64,000 nucleotides of DNA from Streptomyces sp. R28 (GCF_041052385.1 NZ_CP163439.1:4143001-4207000); one strand, 5' to 3'. Shown: positions 34,234-43,341, numbered from the stretch's first letter. Made by a program: numbers and translations. Notes: generated by a model not told the origin, from the sequence alone.

Positions 34234-35061
34234 CTACGCGTCGACCTCGACCAGCTTCTTTCCGTCGAAATCCATGACCTCGATGTGATCGACGTCATCG
34301 GGGGCCATGGAGACTCCGCCGCTGACGTAGAGAGGGTTCCTGGCCTGCTCGGTCTTGGCGTCCGGGATGCCGTAGCCCCACTTCGGGACGGACCAGGAGG
34401 CCGCCGTCTCGCGCTCGCCGTCCTTGCTGACGAAGATCAGGGAACATTTGAGCGGACCCTTGACGCCACCGAGCTCGAGGGCCGTCTCGGTGCCCCACGC
34501 CTTCTCCTGCAGGGCGACGGTCGCGGTGACCTTGCTCGCCTGGTCGGTGCCCGTGACCTTGTTCTCGATGCTGTTGAACAGGTCCCTGGCGGGGTTCGCC
34601 GCAAGGGTCTGGCTGGTGCCGCCGCCCTCCGAGTCGCCGCCGGTCGTCGCGATCGCGGCGAACGGACCGGCGACGATCAGCGCGGCCGCCGCGGCCACCA
34701 TGTAGAAACTGCGCCGGCGCTTCTGGGCACGTCGCTCGGCGACCTCGTCGACGAGCTTGTTCACCAGACGCGGGCTGGGCTTCGCGGACAGGGAGTCGCC
34801 GATCGCGGGCGTACCGGCACCGGGCAGATCCGCGAGCGCGGCCAGCATCGGCTCCATTCCGGCGAGCTCGTCCAGCTGCTGGGCGCACCATTCGCAGGTC
34901 GCGAGGTGGGCTTCGAAAGCGGTTGCCTCGGCGTCGTCGAGAATCCCGAGGGCGTAGGCACCGACGGTCTCGTGCTCGCTCGGAACCGGATGTCCCTGCA
35001 TGGGTCCAGACATACCCGAACCGCCCATCCCGAATCCCTGGTTTCCCCCGTAAACACTCAT
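34234..35061 (-). CDS. rsuA: Zinc-binding anti-sigma factor (ZAS type)
   Basis: 275 residues. The N-terminal ZAS domain has H52-x3-C56-x2-C59 (EAHLATCEWC) after HETVGAYALGILDDAEA. It is followed by a Lys/Arg-rich stretch and one TM helix (RRSFYMVAAAAALIVAGPFA), with an outside domain (about residues 150-275). It should hold the cognate ECF sigma factor at the membrane. ATG 35061 overlaps the sigma gene stop (TGATG), so the two are translationally coupled. The symbol follows the S. coelicolor SigU/RsuA neighbourhood by recalled gene order. Confidence 0.75.
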   Translation of the reverse strand: MSVYGGNQGFGMGGSGMSGPMQGHPVPSEHETVGAYALGILDDAEATAFEAHLATCEWCAQQLDELAGMEPMLAALADLPGAGTPAIGDSLSAKPSPRLVNKLVDEVAERRAQKRRRSFYMVAAAAALIVAGPFAAIATTGGDSEGGGTSQTLAANPARDLFNSIENKVTGTDQASKVTATVALQEKAWGTETALELGGVKGPLKCSLIFVSKDGERETAASWSVPKWGYGIPDAKTEQARNPLYVSGGVSMAPDDVDHIEVMDFDGKKLVEVDA

Positions 35062-35618
35062 CACGCCGTCACCCCCCGCTCCTCCAGAGCCAGCTTCATC
35101 GACCGCAGGGCATAGAAGACCCGTGAGCGAACGGTGCCACTGGGTATGCCCAGCGTCTCGGCCGCCTCGTTGACGGTACGCCCCTTGAAGTACGTCTCCA
35201 CGAGGACCTCCCGGTGGGCGGGGGTCAGGTCGTCGAGTGCGTCCGACAGCGTCATCAGCCACAGCGCCTTGTCGATCTCGTCCTCCGCGGGGATGACCTC
35301 CAGCGGCGACGGATCGACCTCCTGCGGCCGGGCCTGCCGGCTGCGGTGGCCGTCGATGACGATGCGCCGGGCGACCGTCACCAGCCAGGGGCGTACCGAT
35401 CCGGTCGCTCGATTGAGCTGTCCGGCGTTCTTCCAGGCACGGATGAGCGTCTCCTGCACAACGTCCTCTGCTCGTTGCCGATCACCGGCGACCAGTCGAA
35501 GGACATACGCAAGGAGGGGTCCGGCGTGCTCTCTGTACAGCGCACGCATCAGCTCCTCATCTGGTTCCGAGGGCTGGGACATGCGATGTCGGGCCCTCGA
35601 TCCACGTTCATTGGCCAC
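35061..35618 (-). CDS. sigU: ECF RNA polymerase sigma factor
   Basis: 185 residues. Sigma region 2 is YREHAGPLLAYVLRLV to RAEDVVQETLIRAW; region 4 is LTPAHREVLVETYFKGRTVN followed by AAETLGIPSGTVRSRVFYAL. GTG 35618 has AAGGA 7 nt upstream; ATG 35582 (MSQPSEPDEE) is the alternative. It is paired with the ZAS anti-sigma gene immediately downstream. The S. coelicolor counterpart by gene order is SigU, associated with envelope and secretion phenotypes; assignment here is by context, not alignment. Confidence 0.75.
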   Translation of the reverse strand: MANERGSRARHRMSQPSEPDEELMRALYREHAGPLLAYVLRLVAGDRQRAEDVVQETLIRAWKNAGQLNRATGSVRPWLVTVARRIVIDGHRSRQARPQEVDPSPLEVIPAEDEIDKALWLMTLSDALDDLTPAHREVLVETYFKGRTVNEAAETLGIPSGTVRSRVFYALRSMKLALEERGVTA

Positions 35619-35901
35619 GACGGAATCCTTGCGCACGCCCACCTCCGATGTCCGGGGGTTCCCCCAGTCGGTCGCTCGACTACCCGTACGGAAGGCGCCC
35701 GTTGAGTGTTCAAAGTGAGGCGACAGTTTTCTTCGGAGTGACGTGACGAGCAGGACATGACAGCACATTCCCACCGTGCGATCTTTACATTTCCCCCACA
35801 ACGGCAAGATCGAGTCGCGGCTTCCCTACGGGTGCGTAGGTAAACGGCATGTAATCGAAATCACTTCGACAGTCGTTCCACAGAAGCCGCATAACGGACC
35901 G

Positions 35902-36498
35902 TCAGGCGCGGGCGAGGGCCGCGCGGCGACGGTGCCGGGCGACCCTTTCGCGGTTCCCGCAGACCTCACTGGAGCACCAGCGCCTCCTGCGCCCCCGGGA
36001 CGAATCGAGATAAACGATCGGACAGTTGTCGCCCTCGCACTCCCTCAGCCCGGCCCGCGCGACCGGATCGGTGAGCAGTTCCACGGCGTCCCGCGCGAGG
36101 GCGCCGAGCAGCGCGGCGCACTCGGGCGGATGATCCAACTTCCTCACGAGGCTGCCGTCTTCATCCCGTACGGCACGGGGAGCCGGGGGCGCGGCGCAGG
36201 CGAGGTCGTTCACGCGGGCGAGCGCGACGTCGTACGACGGCCAGGGCTCGGGGGCGAGTCCTCCGCGCACCAACTGTCCGATACGTCCGCGCAGTTCGCG
36301 GAACTCGACGAGCCAGGAGCCGTCGGCGTGGGCCAGCGTGGTGCCCGGCGGGACGAGCCCGGCGCCGATGATCCAGGCGCACAACACCTCGACGGAGTCG
36401 AACCGTTCCTCGGGGTGTGTGGTCGCGAGGAGATCCAGACAGGTCCGCCCGGCGTCGAACCGCAGCTCGTACGCGTCCGTGACCGTACCCAGTGCCAT
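35902..36498 (-). CDS. CGNR zinc-finger (ABATE domain) regulator
   Basis: 198 residues. The N-terminal ABATE domain (YELRFDAGRTCLDLLATT, then LRGRIGQLV) and C-terminal CGNR finger (CEGDNCPIVYLDSSRGRRRR, then WCSSEVCGNRERVARHRRR) are both complete, with the four zinc Cys. These are predicted small-molecule-responsive DNA-binding proteins. It has its own 216-bp divergent region with the DUF1772 gene. Confidence 0.88.
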   Translation of the reverse strand: MALGTVTDAYELRFDAGRTCLDLLATTHPEERFDSVEVLCAWIIGAGLVPPGTTLAHADGSWLVEFRELRGRIGQLVRGGLAPEPWPSYDVALARVNDLACAAPPAPRAVRDEDGSLVRKLDHPPECAALLGALARDAVELLTDPVARAGLRECEGDNCPIVYLDSSRGRRRRWCSSEVCGNRERVARHRRRAALARA

Positions 36499-36714
36499 GT
36501 GCCTGTCACCGCCTAGGGGTCACCCCGGTCATCAGGGGTCGGTGAGGTGCCGTGAGAGGGCTGGGGGAAGAGCTGGGAGAAGCGTTCCCTCCAACAGTGC
36601 CTGCCCGGTGGCGGCGCCGGAACCCCTCGTACCGGGGGTTGGCTGGACGAACGCTTATGGAGCTGCGCGTGACGGCCATGTTCGGGGTGCGCGCGGGTCC
36701 GTTGACTGGAGAAC

Positions 36715-37281
36715 ATGACAAGGAACAGCACAGTCGTGGGAACCGTACTGGGCGCGGCCACGGTCGCGATGGGCCTGATCGCCGGGGCCTTCTACGTCTT
36801 CGCGTGCGCGGTGATGCCGGGGTTGGCGCGGAGCGATGACCGGGTGTACGTCGAGGTCATGCGCGACGTCAACGACGTGATCCAGAACCCGGTGTTCTTC
36901 CTGAGCTTCGTCGGGGCGCTCGTGCTGGCGGGGGTGTCGGCGTGGCAGCTGCGCGGGGCGCCGTACCGGTGGTGGGTGTGGGCGGCGGTGGCGGCGTACG
37001 GGCTGGCCTTCGTGGTCACCGTCGGGTTCAACATCCCGCTGAACGACGGCCTTGCGGGCGGCGGGGATCCAGCCGCCCTGCGGGAGGAGTTCGAGGATCC
37101 GTGGGTGGCGTGGAATGGGGTGCGGGCGGGGTTGTCGACGGTGGCGTTGGGGTGCTTGGGGCGGGCGTTGGTGCTGTACGGCCGGATGCAGCGGGTGGCT
37201 GACCGGATGCAGCGGCCGGCTGATCAGCACCGGTCGGCTCATTCCAGCCCGTCCGGGGGCGCCCCCTCCGGGGGAGTTTGA
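36715..37281 (+). CDS. DUF1772 membrane protein (anthrone oxygenase-like)
   Basis: 188 residues with four TM helices. The TVAMGLIAGAFYVFACAVMP start, VMRDVNDVIQNPVFF and NIPLNDGL motifs are those of the DUF1772 family, which includes anthrone oxygenases. The catalytic role is not established here. The last 15 or so residues (SAHSSPSGGAPSGGV) are encoded by an interspersed repeat that also supplies the stop. It is divergent from the CGNR regulator, which may control it. Confidence 0.8.
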   Translation: MTRNSTVVGTVLGAATVAMGLIAGAFYVFACAVMPGLARSDDRVYVEVMRDVNDVIQNPVFFLSFVGALVLAGVSAWQLRGAPYRWWVWAAVAAYGLAFVVTVGFNIPLNDGLAGGGDPAALREEFEDPWVAWNGVRAGLSTVALGCLGRALVLYGRMQRVADRMQRPADQHRSAHSSPSGGAPSGGV

Positions 37282-37390
37282 GCAGGAGACCGTTCAGGCC
37301 GACGGGGTCCAGGGGGCGGGGCTGGGCCCAGGGGGCGGGGCTGGAGCCCCCTGGGGGAGTCAAAGGGGCGGAGTCAAAGGGGCGGAGCAG
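37242..37390. repeat. Interspersed repeat family B copy 2 plus short tandem repeats
   Basis: 37242-37308 aligns with 6871-6939 (TTCCAGCCCGTC, hairpin GCCCCCTCCGGGGG, AGTT). After it come two copies of CAGGGGGCGGGGCTGG and two of GTCAAAGGGGCGGA. The block fills the convergent gap between the DUF1772 gene and nnaR. Confidence 0.6.
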
Positions 37391-37433
37391 CCTCTGGGCA
37401 TGGGACGCATAAGGACGGCGGGGGCGAGAAAGC

Positions 37434-38585
37434 TCACACGTCCGCGTACTTCGTGTCCGCCGCCGGATCCAGCGCCAGCCGATACCCCCGCTTCACCACC
37501 GTCTGGATCAGCTTCGGCGCCCCGAGAGCCGTCCGCAGCCGGGCCATCGCCGTCTCCACCGCGTGCTCGTCCCGCCCCGCACCCGGCAGCGCGCGCAGCA
37601 GCTCCGCGCGCGGCACCACCCAGCCCGGCCGGCGGGACAGGGCCCGCAGCAGGGACATGCCCGCGGGCGGCACGGGGCGCAGTGCGCCGTCGACCAGGAC
37701 CGCGTGCCCGCGGATCTCCACCCGGTGCCCGGCGACCGGCAGCGACCGGGCCCGGCCGGGCAGCTCCTGGCACAGGAGCTGGACCAGCGGACCGAGCCTG
37801 AACCGCTCGGGCTGGACCGTGTCGACGCCGAGGGCCTGCAGGGGCAGCGCGGTGACCGGGCCGACGCAGGCGGGGAGGACGTCGTGGTTGAGGGCGGCGA
37901 GCACTTCGGGAAGCAGCCCGCGCTCCTCGGCCCGCGACAGCAGGGACGCCGCGGCCGGGGCGCTGGTGAAAGTGAGGGCGTCCAGGCCGCGGGAGACCGT
38001 CGCGTCCAGCAGGCGGTCGACCGGGCCGATGTCCTCCGGCGGCAGCCACCTGTACACGGGGACCCCGAGCACCTCCGCTCCGGCGGCGCGCAACGACTCC
38101 ACGAACCCGGGCAGTGGCTCCCCGTGCAGCTGGATGGCGACCCGGCGCCCGTCGACGCCCTCCTCCAGCAGCCGGTCCAGTACCTCGGCCATGGACTCGC
38201 TGGACGGCGACCACTCCTCCGTCAGCCCGGCGGCCCGGACCGCGCCCTTGACCTTCGGCCCGCGCGCGAGGATCTCGACCTCGCGCAGCCGTTCCAGCAG
38301 GTCCTCGCCCAGCCCCCATCCGTCGGCGGCCTCGATCCAGCCCCGGAAGCCGATCGCGGTCGTGGCGACCACGATGTCCGGCGTCCGCTGGATGATCTCC
38401 TTGGTGGCGGCGAGCAGCTCGCTGTCGTCGGCCAGCGGCACGATACGCAGGGCAGGGGCGTGCAGCACGGCGGCGCCGCGCCGCTGGAGCAAGGCTCCGA
38501 GCTCGTCGGCGCGGCGCGCGGCGGTCACGCCCACGGTGAACCCCGCGAGGGGCCCATGGTCGGATTGCTGCTGTTCGTCGTACAT
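37434..38585 (-). CDS. nnaR: Nitrate/nitrite assimilation regulator: HemD-like domain fused to winged-helix DNA-binding domain
   Basis: 383 residues. About residues 15-265 resemble uroporphyrinogen-III synthase (GFTVGVTAARRADELGALLQ, LDALTFTSAPAAASLLSRAE). Residues 285-375 form an OmpR-type winged helix (GHAVLVDGALRPVPPAGMSL, ETAMARLRTALGAPKLIQTV, VKRGYRL). This fusion next to narK matches NnaR, the S. coelicolor co-regulator that acts with GlnR on nitrate/nitrite genes. Because the HemD domain is coupled to a DNA-binding domain, it should be regulatory rather than the main haem-pathway enzyme. The start is ATG 38585; the longer frame is not conserved-looking. Confidence 0.85.
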   Translation of the reverse strand: MYDEQQQSDHGPLAGFTVGVTAARRADELGALLQRRGAAVLHAPALRIVPLADDSELLAATKEIIQRTPDIVVATTAIGFRGWIEAADGWGLGEDLLERLREVEILARGPKVKGAVRAAGLTEEWSPSSESMAEVLDRLLEEGVDGRRVAIQLHGEPLPGFVESLRAAGAEVLGVPVYRWLPPEDIGPVDRLLDATVSRGLDALTFTSAPAAASLLSRAEERGLLPEVLAALNHDVLPACVGPVTALPLQALGVDTVQPERFRLGPLVQLLCQELPGRARSLPVAGHRVEIRGHAVLVDGALRPVPPAGMSLLRALSRRPGWVVPRAELLRALPGAGRDEHAVETAMARLRTALGAPKLIQTVVKRGYRLALDPAADTKYADV

Positions 38586-38750
38586 AACTCTCGTCCCGCA
38601 CTCGAGTTGTGGTGCCTGCGCCAGGTGGTTCCACCGGGGTCGGCCGGGAGCGGCTCCTGATCGCACCCTTGGTGGGTACACCTGCATGCCGATCGAGCCT
38701 GTCAACGGTGCGTGACAGGCTCGGTTCGGCTTCATGTCAGCGGTGTTACG

Positions 38751-40133
38751 TCACACCTCCGCGTAGCTGAGCTGCGGCTTTGCCTCCGAGGTCGCTGTGG
38801 CGTGCGTCTCCGAGGCGGCCGGGCGGCGAAGGTATACGGCCCAGGTGACCACGAAGCAGGCTCCGTAGAAGGCGAGGAAGGCGACGAAGGCGCCGGTGCC
38901 GGAGCCCACGGTGAGGAAGGACTGGCGGAAGGCGAGGTTGATGCCGAGGCCGCCGAGCGCGCCCACCGCGCCGATGAGTCCCATGGAGGCACCGGAGAGC
39001 CGGCGGCCATAGGCGGCGGCGTCCTCACCGGTGAGCCCCTTGGCGAGGGCCTTGTTGTGGAAGATGCCGGGGATCATCTTGAACGTCGAGCCATTGCCGA
39101 GCCCGCTCAGCACGAACAGGGCGATGAACGCGGTGGTGAACAGCGGCAGCGACTTCTGCATCGAGGCCACGATGATGACCGCGGTCGCGGCGGCCATGGC
39201 GACGTAGTTCCACAGCGTGATCTTCGCACCGCCGTACCGGTCGGCGAGCCAGCCGCCCACAGGGCGGATCAGGGAGCCGAGCAGCGGGCCGATGAAGGTG
39301 ACGTAGGCGGACTGGAGCGGCGTCCGGCCGAACTGGGTCTGCAGGACGAGACCGAAGGCGAAGCTGTATCCGATGAAGGAGCCGAAGGTGCCGATGTAGA
39401 GGAAGGACATGATCCAGGTGTGGGCCTGCTTCACAGCGTCCTTGGCGGCACCGGTGTCGTTCTTCACCGACGAGATGCTGTCCATCTTGAGCCACGCGAG
39501 GACGGCGGCGATCACGATGAACGGGATGTAGATACCGAGCAGCAGGCGCGGGCCGCCGCTGGCACCGATGACCGCGAGACCGACGAGCTGCACGACCGGC
39601 ACGCCGATGTTGCCGCCCCCGGCGTTCAGACCGAGCGCCCACCCCTTCTTGCGCAGGGGGAAGAAGGCGTTGATGTTGGTCATGCTGGAGGCGAAGTTCC
39701 CGCCACCGACACCGGCCAGCATCGCGCACAGCACGAACGTGGTGAACGAGGTCCCCGGCTCCATCACGACGAACGCGGCGACCGTCGGCAGGAGCAGCAT
39801 GCTCGCCGAGATGACCGTCCACATCCGGCCACCGAAGATGGCGACGGCGAAGGTGTACGGCACGCGGACGATGGCGCCGACCAGGGTGGCCATCGAGACG
39901 ATGGTGAACTTGTCGGCGGGGGTGAGCCCGTACTCCGGCCCCATGAAGAGCACCATCACGGACCACAGGGTCCAGATCGAGAACCCGATGTGCTCGGAGA
40001 GAACCGAGAAGAAGAGGTTCCGCTTGGCGACCTTTTCCCCGGTCTCGTTCCAGAAAGTCTCGTCCTCGGGGTCCCAGTGATCGATCCAGCGGCCTCCCCT
40101 GCTCGCGGCGGGGGCTGTGCTAGGGGCTGTCAT
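38751..40133 (-). CDS. narK: Nitrate/nitrite MFS transporter
   Basis: 460 residues with 12 TM segments. Nitrate signature regions: AGVGGGNFASSMTNINAFFP and NAGGGNIGVPVVQLVGLAVI, plus the second-half signature GNGSTFKMIPGIF. It is of the NarK/NNP family, moving nitrate and possibly nitrite across the membrane. GGAGG precedes ATG 40133 by 5 nt. It lies upstream of nnaR on the same strand, 165 bp apart. The upstream region holds a candidate GlnR box. Confidence 0.92.
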   Translation of the reverse strand: MTAPSTAPAASRGGRWIDHWDPEDETFWNETGEKVAKRNLFFSVLSEHIGFSIWTLWSVMVLFMGPEYGLTPADKFTIVSMATLVGAIVRVPYTFAVAIFGGRMWTVISASMLLLPTVAAFVVMEPGTSFTTFVLCAMLAGVGGGNFASSMTNINAFFPLRKKGWALGLNAGGGNIGVPVVQLVGLAVIGASGGPRLLLGIYIPFIVIAAVLAWLKMDSISSVKNDTGAAKDAVKQAHTWIMSFLYIGTFGSFIGYSFAFGLVLQTQFGRTPLQSAYVTFIGPLLGSLIRPVGGWLADRYGGAKITLWNYVAMAAATAVIIVASMQKSLPLFTTAFIALFVLSGLGNGSTFKMIPGIFHNKALAKGLTGEDAAAYGRRLSGASMGLIGAVGALGGLGINLAFRQSFLTVGSGTGAFVAFLAFYGACFVVTWAVYLRRPAASETHATATSEAKPQLSYAEV

Positions 40134-40201
40134 GACGCCTCCACGGTACTTCGGGGCTCGGTCTCGCTATGAGTGGCTGACCCCGAAGGTAGGGAGGGCT
40201 C

Positions 40202-40217
40202 GTTTCCGCGCTGTGGC
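40202..40217 (-). promoter_or_regulatory. Candidate GlnR box upstream of narK
   Basis: On the minus strand GCCAC-agcgcg-GAAAC fits the GlnR consensus gTnAC-n6-GaAAC with one mismatch in the first half. It lies about 70 bp upstream of the narK start. Nitrate genes of Streptomyces are known GlnR targets. Confidence 0.4.
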
Positions 40218-40283
40218 ACCGAGTGACCGGAAGGGAACTTTGCTCTCACCCGGCGGGGAGGGCGGATGAGAGGTTGTGTCGGT

Positions 40284-40314
40284 CGTCCCTATATAAGGGC
40301 GAGATATAGGGACG
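40284..40314. promoter_or_regulatory. Long perfect palindrome upstream of narK
   Basis: CGTCCCTATAT (40284-40294) and ATATAGGGACG (40304-40314) form an 11-bp perfect inverted repeat with a 9-bp centre; GTGTC and GACAC outside extend it imperfectly. It is markedly AT-containing for this genome. It could be an operator for narK or a terminator for the gene ending at 40334; there is no U run. Confidence 0.5.
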
Positions 40315-40333
40315 GGACACAGGGGCGGCGGCG

Positions 40334-41320
40334 TCAGCGCTGCGGGGGCTGCCAGTGGGGGTTCTGCTGGGGGTAGGGCTGTGGCGGGTAGGCGGGCTGG
40401 GCCTGCGGCTGGCCGTACGGCGGCTGCGGCTGCGGCTGCGGGGAGGCGTACGGGCCCGGGGTCTGGGGAGCGCCATGGGGACCCGGGGTCGGCTGGTTGC
40501 CGTACGGGCCGGGGGCCGGGGCAGCGGGCTGGGCGGGGTAGGCGCCCGGAGCGGCAGGCCGGCCGGGGTACGCACCCGGGGCGGCGGGCTGGCCGGCGTA
40601 CGGGCCGGGGGCTTGCTGGCCGTAACCGGCCGGGGTGGGGGCGGCGGGCGGGGGCTGGTGGCCGTAGGGCCCGGCGGCGAAGGGGTTGCCCTGCCCCGGG
40701 AACTGGCCCGGGAACTGGCCTGGCATCTGCGCACCCGGCGGCAGATAGCGCACCCGCCCCGTCTCGTCGGTGATCGGCATGAACCCGGCGGCCTGGAGCC
40801 GGGCCGCGAACTTGGCGTTGCGCTTGCGGGTGACGACGAGGCCGATGCCGAGCAGGCCGATGAGGCCGACCCACCCGAGACCGGCGAAGAGGAAGGCATC
40901 GGCATCCCCGCCGGCCTTCGCGACGGCGACCACGAAGCCGAGGGTGATGCCACCCGCCGCCCACCACATCTTCTTCTCGGCGTGCTTGCCCGTGAGATCG
41001 AAGTTGATGCGGGCCTTGAGGAGCTCGAAGGCGTCCGGCACGAGAGGCGGCACGGAGACCCCGTCACCGGCGTTCGGATACTGCGCCCAGTTCTGTGCGG
41101 CGCGGGCGCGGGCCTGGGGGCTGGGGTCGGGCGCGATCAACATGACGAGCGCGTTGTTCCGCCCACCGCTCTGCCGTACGTCCATGTACTCGTACCCGAA
41201 CTGCTGGGCGGTGAAGGCCAGCGTGGCGAGCTTCTTCACGGAGGCCATGGGGCTGGTGAGCTCGACGGGCTCTCCGCTCGCCATCAGCCGCAGCATCTTC
41301 TGCACTTGCCGCTTGCTCAT
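40334..41320 (-). CDS. Hypothetical membrane protein with Pro/Gln/Tyr-rich tail
   Basis: 328 residues. The globular first third (MSKRQVQKMLRLMASGEPVE...) is followed by two adjacent TM helices (KKMWWAAGGITLGFVVAVAK and DAFLFAGLGWVGLIGLLGIG). A short domain with ARLQAAGFMPITDETGRVRY comes next, then about 130 residues of Pro/Gln/Gly/Tyr low complexity. I recognise the type as a conserved streptomycete protein but cannot assign a function. Confidence 0.7.
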   Translation of the reverse strand: MSKRQVQKMLRLMASGEPVELTSPMASVKKLATLAFTAQQFGYEYMDVRQSGGRNNALVMLIAPDPSPQARARAAQNWAQYPNAGDGVSVPPLVPDAFELLKARINFDLTGKHAEKKMWWAAGGITLGFVVAVAKAGGDADAFLFAGLGWVGLIGLLGIGLVVTRKRNAKFAARLQAAGFMPITDETGRVRYLPPGAQMPGQFPGQFPGQGNPFAAGPYGHQPPPAAPTPAGYGQQAPGPYAGQPAAPGAYPGRPAAPGAYPAQPAAPAPGPYGNQPTPGPHGAPQTPGPYASPQPQPQPPYGQPQAQPAYPPQPYPQQNPHWQPPQR

Positions 41321-41670
41321 CAGGACCTGCTCCCCACCGACCGCTCGGGCCCATCGGCCCCTCGGGTCACCCCGTTCACTTGCGCAACCCGGTCAGTGTT
41401 CCACGGGGGTCTGACAGTGCGGAACCTCGGTCGGCGGGGTTGGGAGCTGCTGCCGCTGGAGTGCCTTCAAATGTGTTCTGGTGAGCGGGAGTGAGTGCCG
41501 GTGGCCGATGGCCGGTGTCGTGTGGCGTGCCTTGGCCGTTGGGTCGGTTTCCATTGGGGAACTGACGTTCTTGCGTCGAATGGGTGACCTTTGCGGGAGC
41601 TGCTCGTTGGATGCGGTGACAGGGTTCTTCGGGTGGGGTCGGGGGTGACGGGGTGGGGGAGCTGAGGGGC
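41321..41670. other. Gene-free left flank of the TnpB-like gene
   Basis: No ORF with coding bias. CCGGTGGCCGATGGCCGG near 41499 can form a small hairpin and might be part of a left transposon end, but no TnpA gene or clear boundary is visible. Confidence 0.3.
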
Positions 41671-43284
41671 ATGGCGGCGCCGTTCGTCGCGTCCGGTCCG
41701 AGTGGTGTGGCCGTCCGGACCTGCCTCAAGCAGCTGGCACCGGACGATGAGAAGGTGCTGCGTCTGGTGGGCGCGCATCTGGGGTCGCTGGCGTCGAAGG
41801 ATCTCAAGGCCCGTTGCCGGGACGGCCTGGAGCACTCCGGTGACACGTGGGCGGTGCGTAAGCGGGAGCTGACGCCGCTCTCGTCGTCGCGGTGGGCGGG
41901 CAGTATCACCAAGGCCACTCATGATCAGTGGGCACTGGCCCGCCGCTGCCAGCTGGCCCACATCCAGAACCTGGAAGCCGGCATCCGCACCATCGGGCAC
42001 CGGCTGTCCCAGCCGGTCGGGCAGAAGGGGACCAGACAAGCCCCGGGCGGTTACCGGTCGCAGCGAGAGTGGCACGCGAAATCCCGGCGGCTACGGGTCT
42101 TGGAGAACCGGCTGGCCGCCGCGCGGGCTGACCGCGAGGCGGGAGTTGTGCACGTCGTGCGAGGCGGCAAGCGGCTGGCCCGCACCAGGCAGCACCTGGA
42201 GGCGGCCGGGCTCACCGAGTCCGAATGGCGCCGGGGCTGGGAGGCGGAACGCTGGTTGTGCCAGGCGGACGGTGAGTCCGGCAAGCGGTATGGCAATGAG
42301 ACGATCCGCGTCAGCCCCGACGGCGAGGTGAGCATCAAACTCCCCGCGCCGCTCGCGTATCTGGCCAACGCTCCGCACGGACGGTACGTCCTCGCGAGCA
42401 GGGTTACGTTCGCGCACCGGGGTGGCGAGTGGGCCGACCGCGTCGCAGCGAACCGGGCTGTGGCCTACCGCATCCACCTGGATACGGGCCGGGACCGCTG
42501 GTATGTGACCGCGTCCTGGCAGATGCCGCCCACCCCTGCCATCCCTGTCGGGACCGCACTCGCGCACGGGGCGATCGGCGTGGACATGAACGCCGACCAC
42601 CTCGCCGCGTGGCGCCTGGACATGCACGGCAATCCGACCGGCGCCCCGCGCCGCTTTTTCTACGACCTGTCCGGCACCCGGGACCATCGTGATGCCCAGG
42701 TGCGTCACGCCCTCACGCGGCTGTTGCACTGGGCCCGGACGTGCGGTGTCCGCGCCATCGCCGTTGAGGATCTGGACTTCGCCGCGGAGAAGACCCGGGA
42801 GAAGCACGGCCGCAGGAAACGCTTCCGGCAGCTGATCTCCGGCATGCCCACCGGAAAGCTCCGTGCTCGACTGACCTCGATGGCCGACGCCACCGGTATC
42901 GCGGTCATCGCCGTGGACCCGGCTTACACCAGCCGCTGGGGCGTCCAGCACTGGCAGAAACCCCTCACCAGCACCACCCGCAAGACCACTCGCCATGACG
43001 CGGCCGCCGTGGCGATCGGAAGGCGCGCCCAGGGACACCCGATCCGGCGACGGACGGCACCGCCCCCTGCTCACCGGAGTGATGAGCAGGGGCATCGGAC
43101 CGTCCAGGCGGGACCAGGAGTCCTCGGGCGTGAAGGAACCCGTCCCCGCATCCCCGGACCACGGACACGATCCGTGCGCGCTGGTTGCGGAGCGAACACG
43201 GGGGACCAGAACGCCCAACACCGTTCGGGGCGTTCGGCTGAGCGTGTGTCCTGGCAACAGGACACACTCCCCCTCAGTCTCTAG
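41671..43284 (+). CDS. TnpB-like (IS605 OrfB family) protein without zinc ribbon
   Basis: 537 residues. The RuvC-like acidic residues are in place: D305 (GVDMNADHLAAW), E366 (IAVEDLDF) and D443 (RHDAAAVAIG). At the point where TnpB normally carries its CxxC...CxxC zinc ribbon after VDPAYTS (415-421), this protein reads SRWGVQHWQKPL and has no Cys pair. A basic C-terminal tail of about 80 residues follows. TnpB proteins are RNA-guided nucleases whose guide RNA overlaps the 3' end of the gene. No TnpA is nearby. ATG 41671 or GTG 41653 may be the start. Confidence 0.75.
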   Translation: MAAPFVASGPSGVAVRTCLKQLAPDDEKVLRLVGAHLGSLASKDLKARCRDGLEHSGDTWAVRKRELTPLSSSRWAGSITKATHDQWALARRCQLAHIQNLEAGIRTIGHRLSQPVGQKGTRQAPGGYRSQREWHAKSRRLRVLENRLAAARADREAGVVHVVRGGKRLARTRQHLEAAGLTESEWRRGWEAERWLCQADGESGKRYGNETIRVSPDGEVSIKLPAPLAYLANAPHGRYVLASRVTFAHRGGEWADRVAANRAVAYRIHLDTGRDRWYVTASWQMPPTPAIPVGTALAHGAIGVDMNADHLAAWRLDMHGNPTGAPRRFFYDLSGTRDHRDAQVRHALTRLLHWARTCGVRAIAVEDLDFAAEKTREKHGRRKRFRQLISGMPTGKLRARLTSMADATGIAVIAVDPAYTSRWGVQHWQKPLTSTTRKTTRHDAAAVAIGRRAQGHPIRRRTAPPPAHRSDEQGHRTVQAGPGVLGREGTRPRIPGPRTRSVRAGCGANTGDQNAQHRSGRSAERVSWQQDTLPLSL

Positions 43285-43341
43285 GAACGGTTCACGGGAT
43301 CTTGGTGGAACCTTGCCGCGGGATGATGTGCCGGTTTGGGA

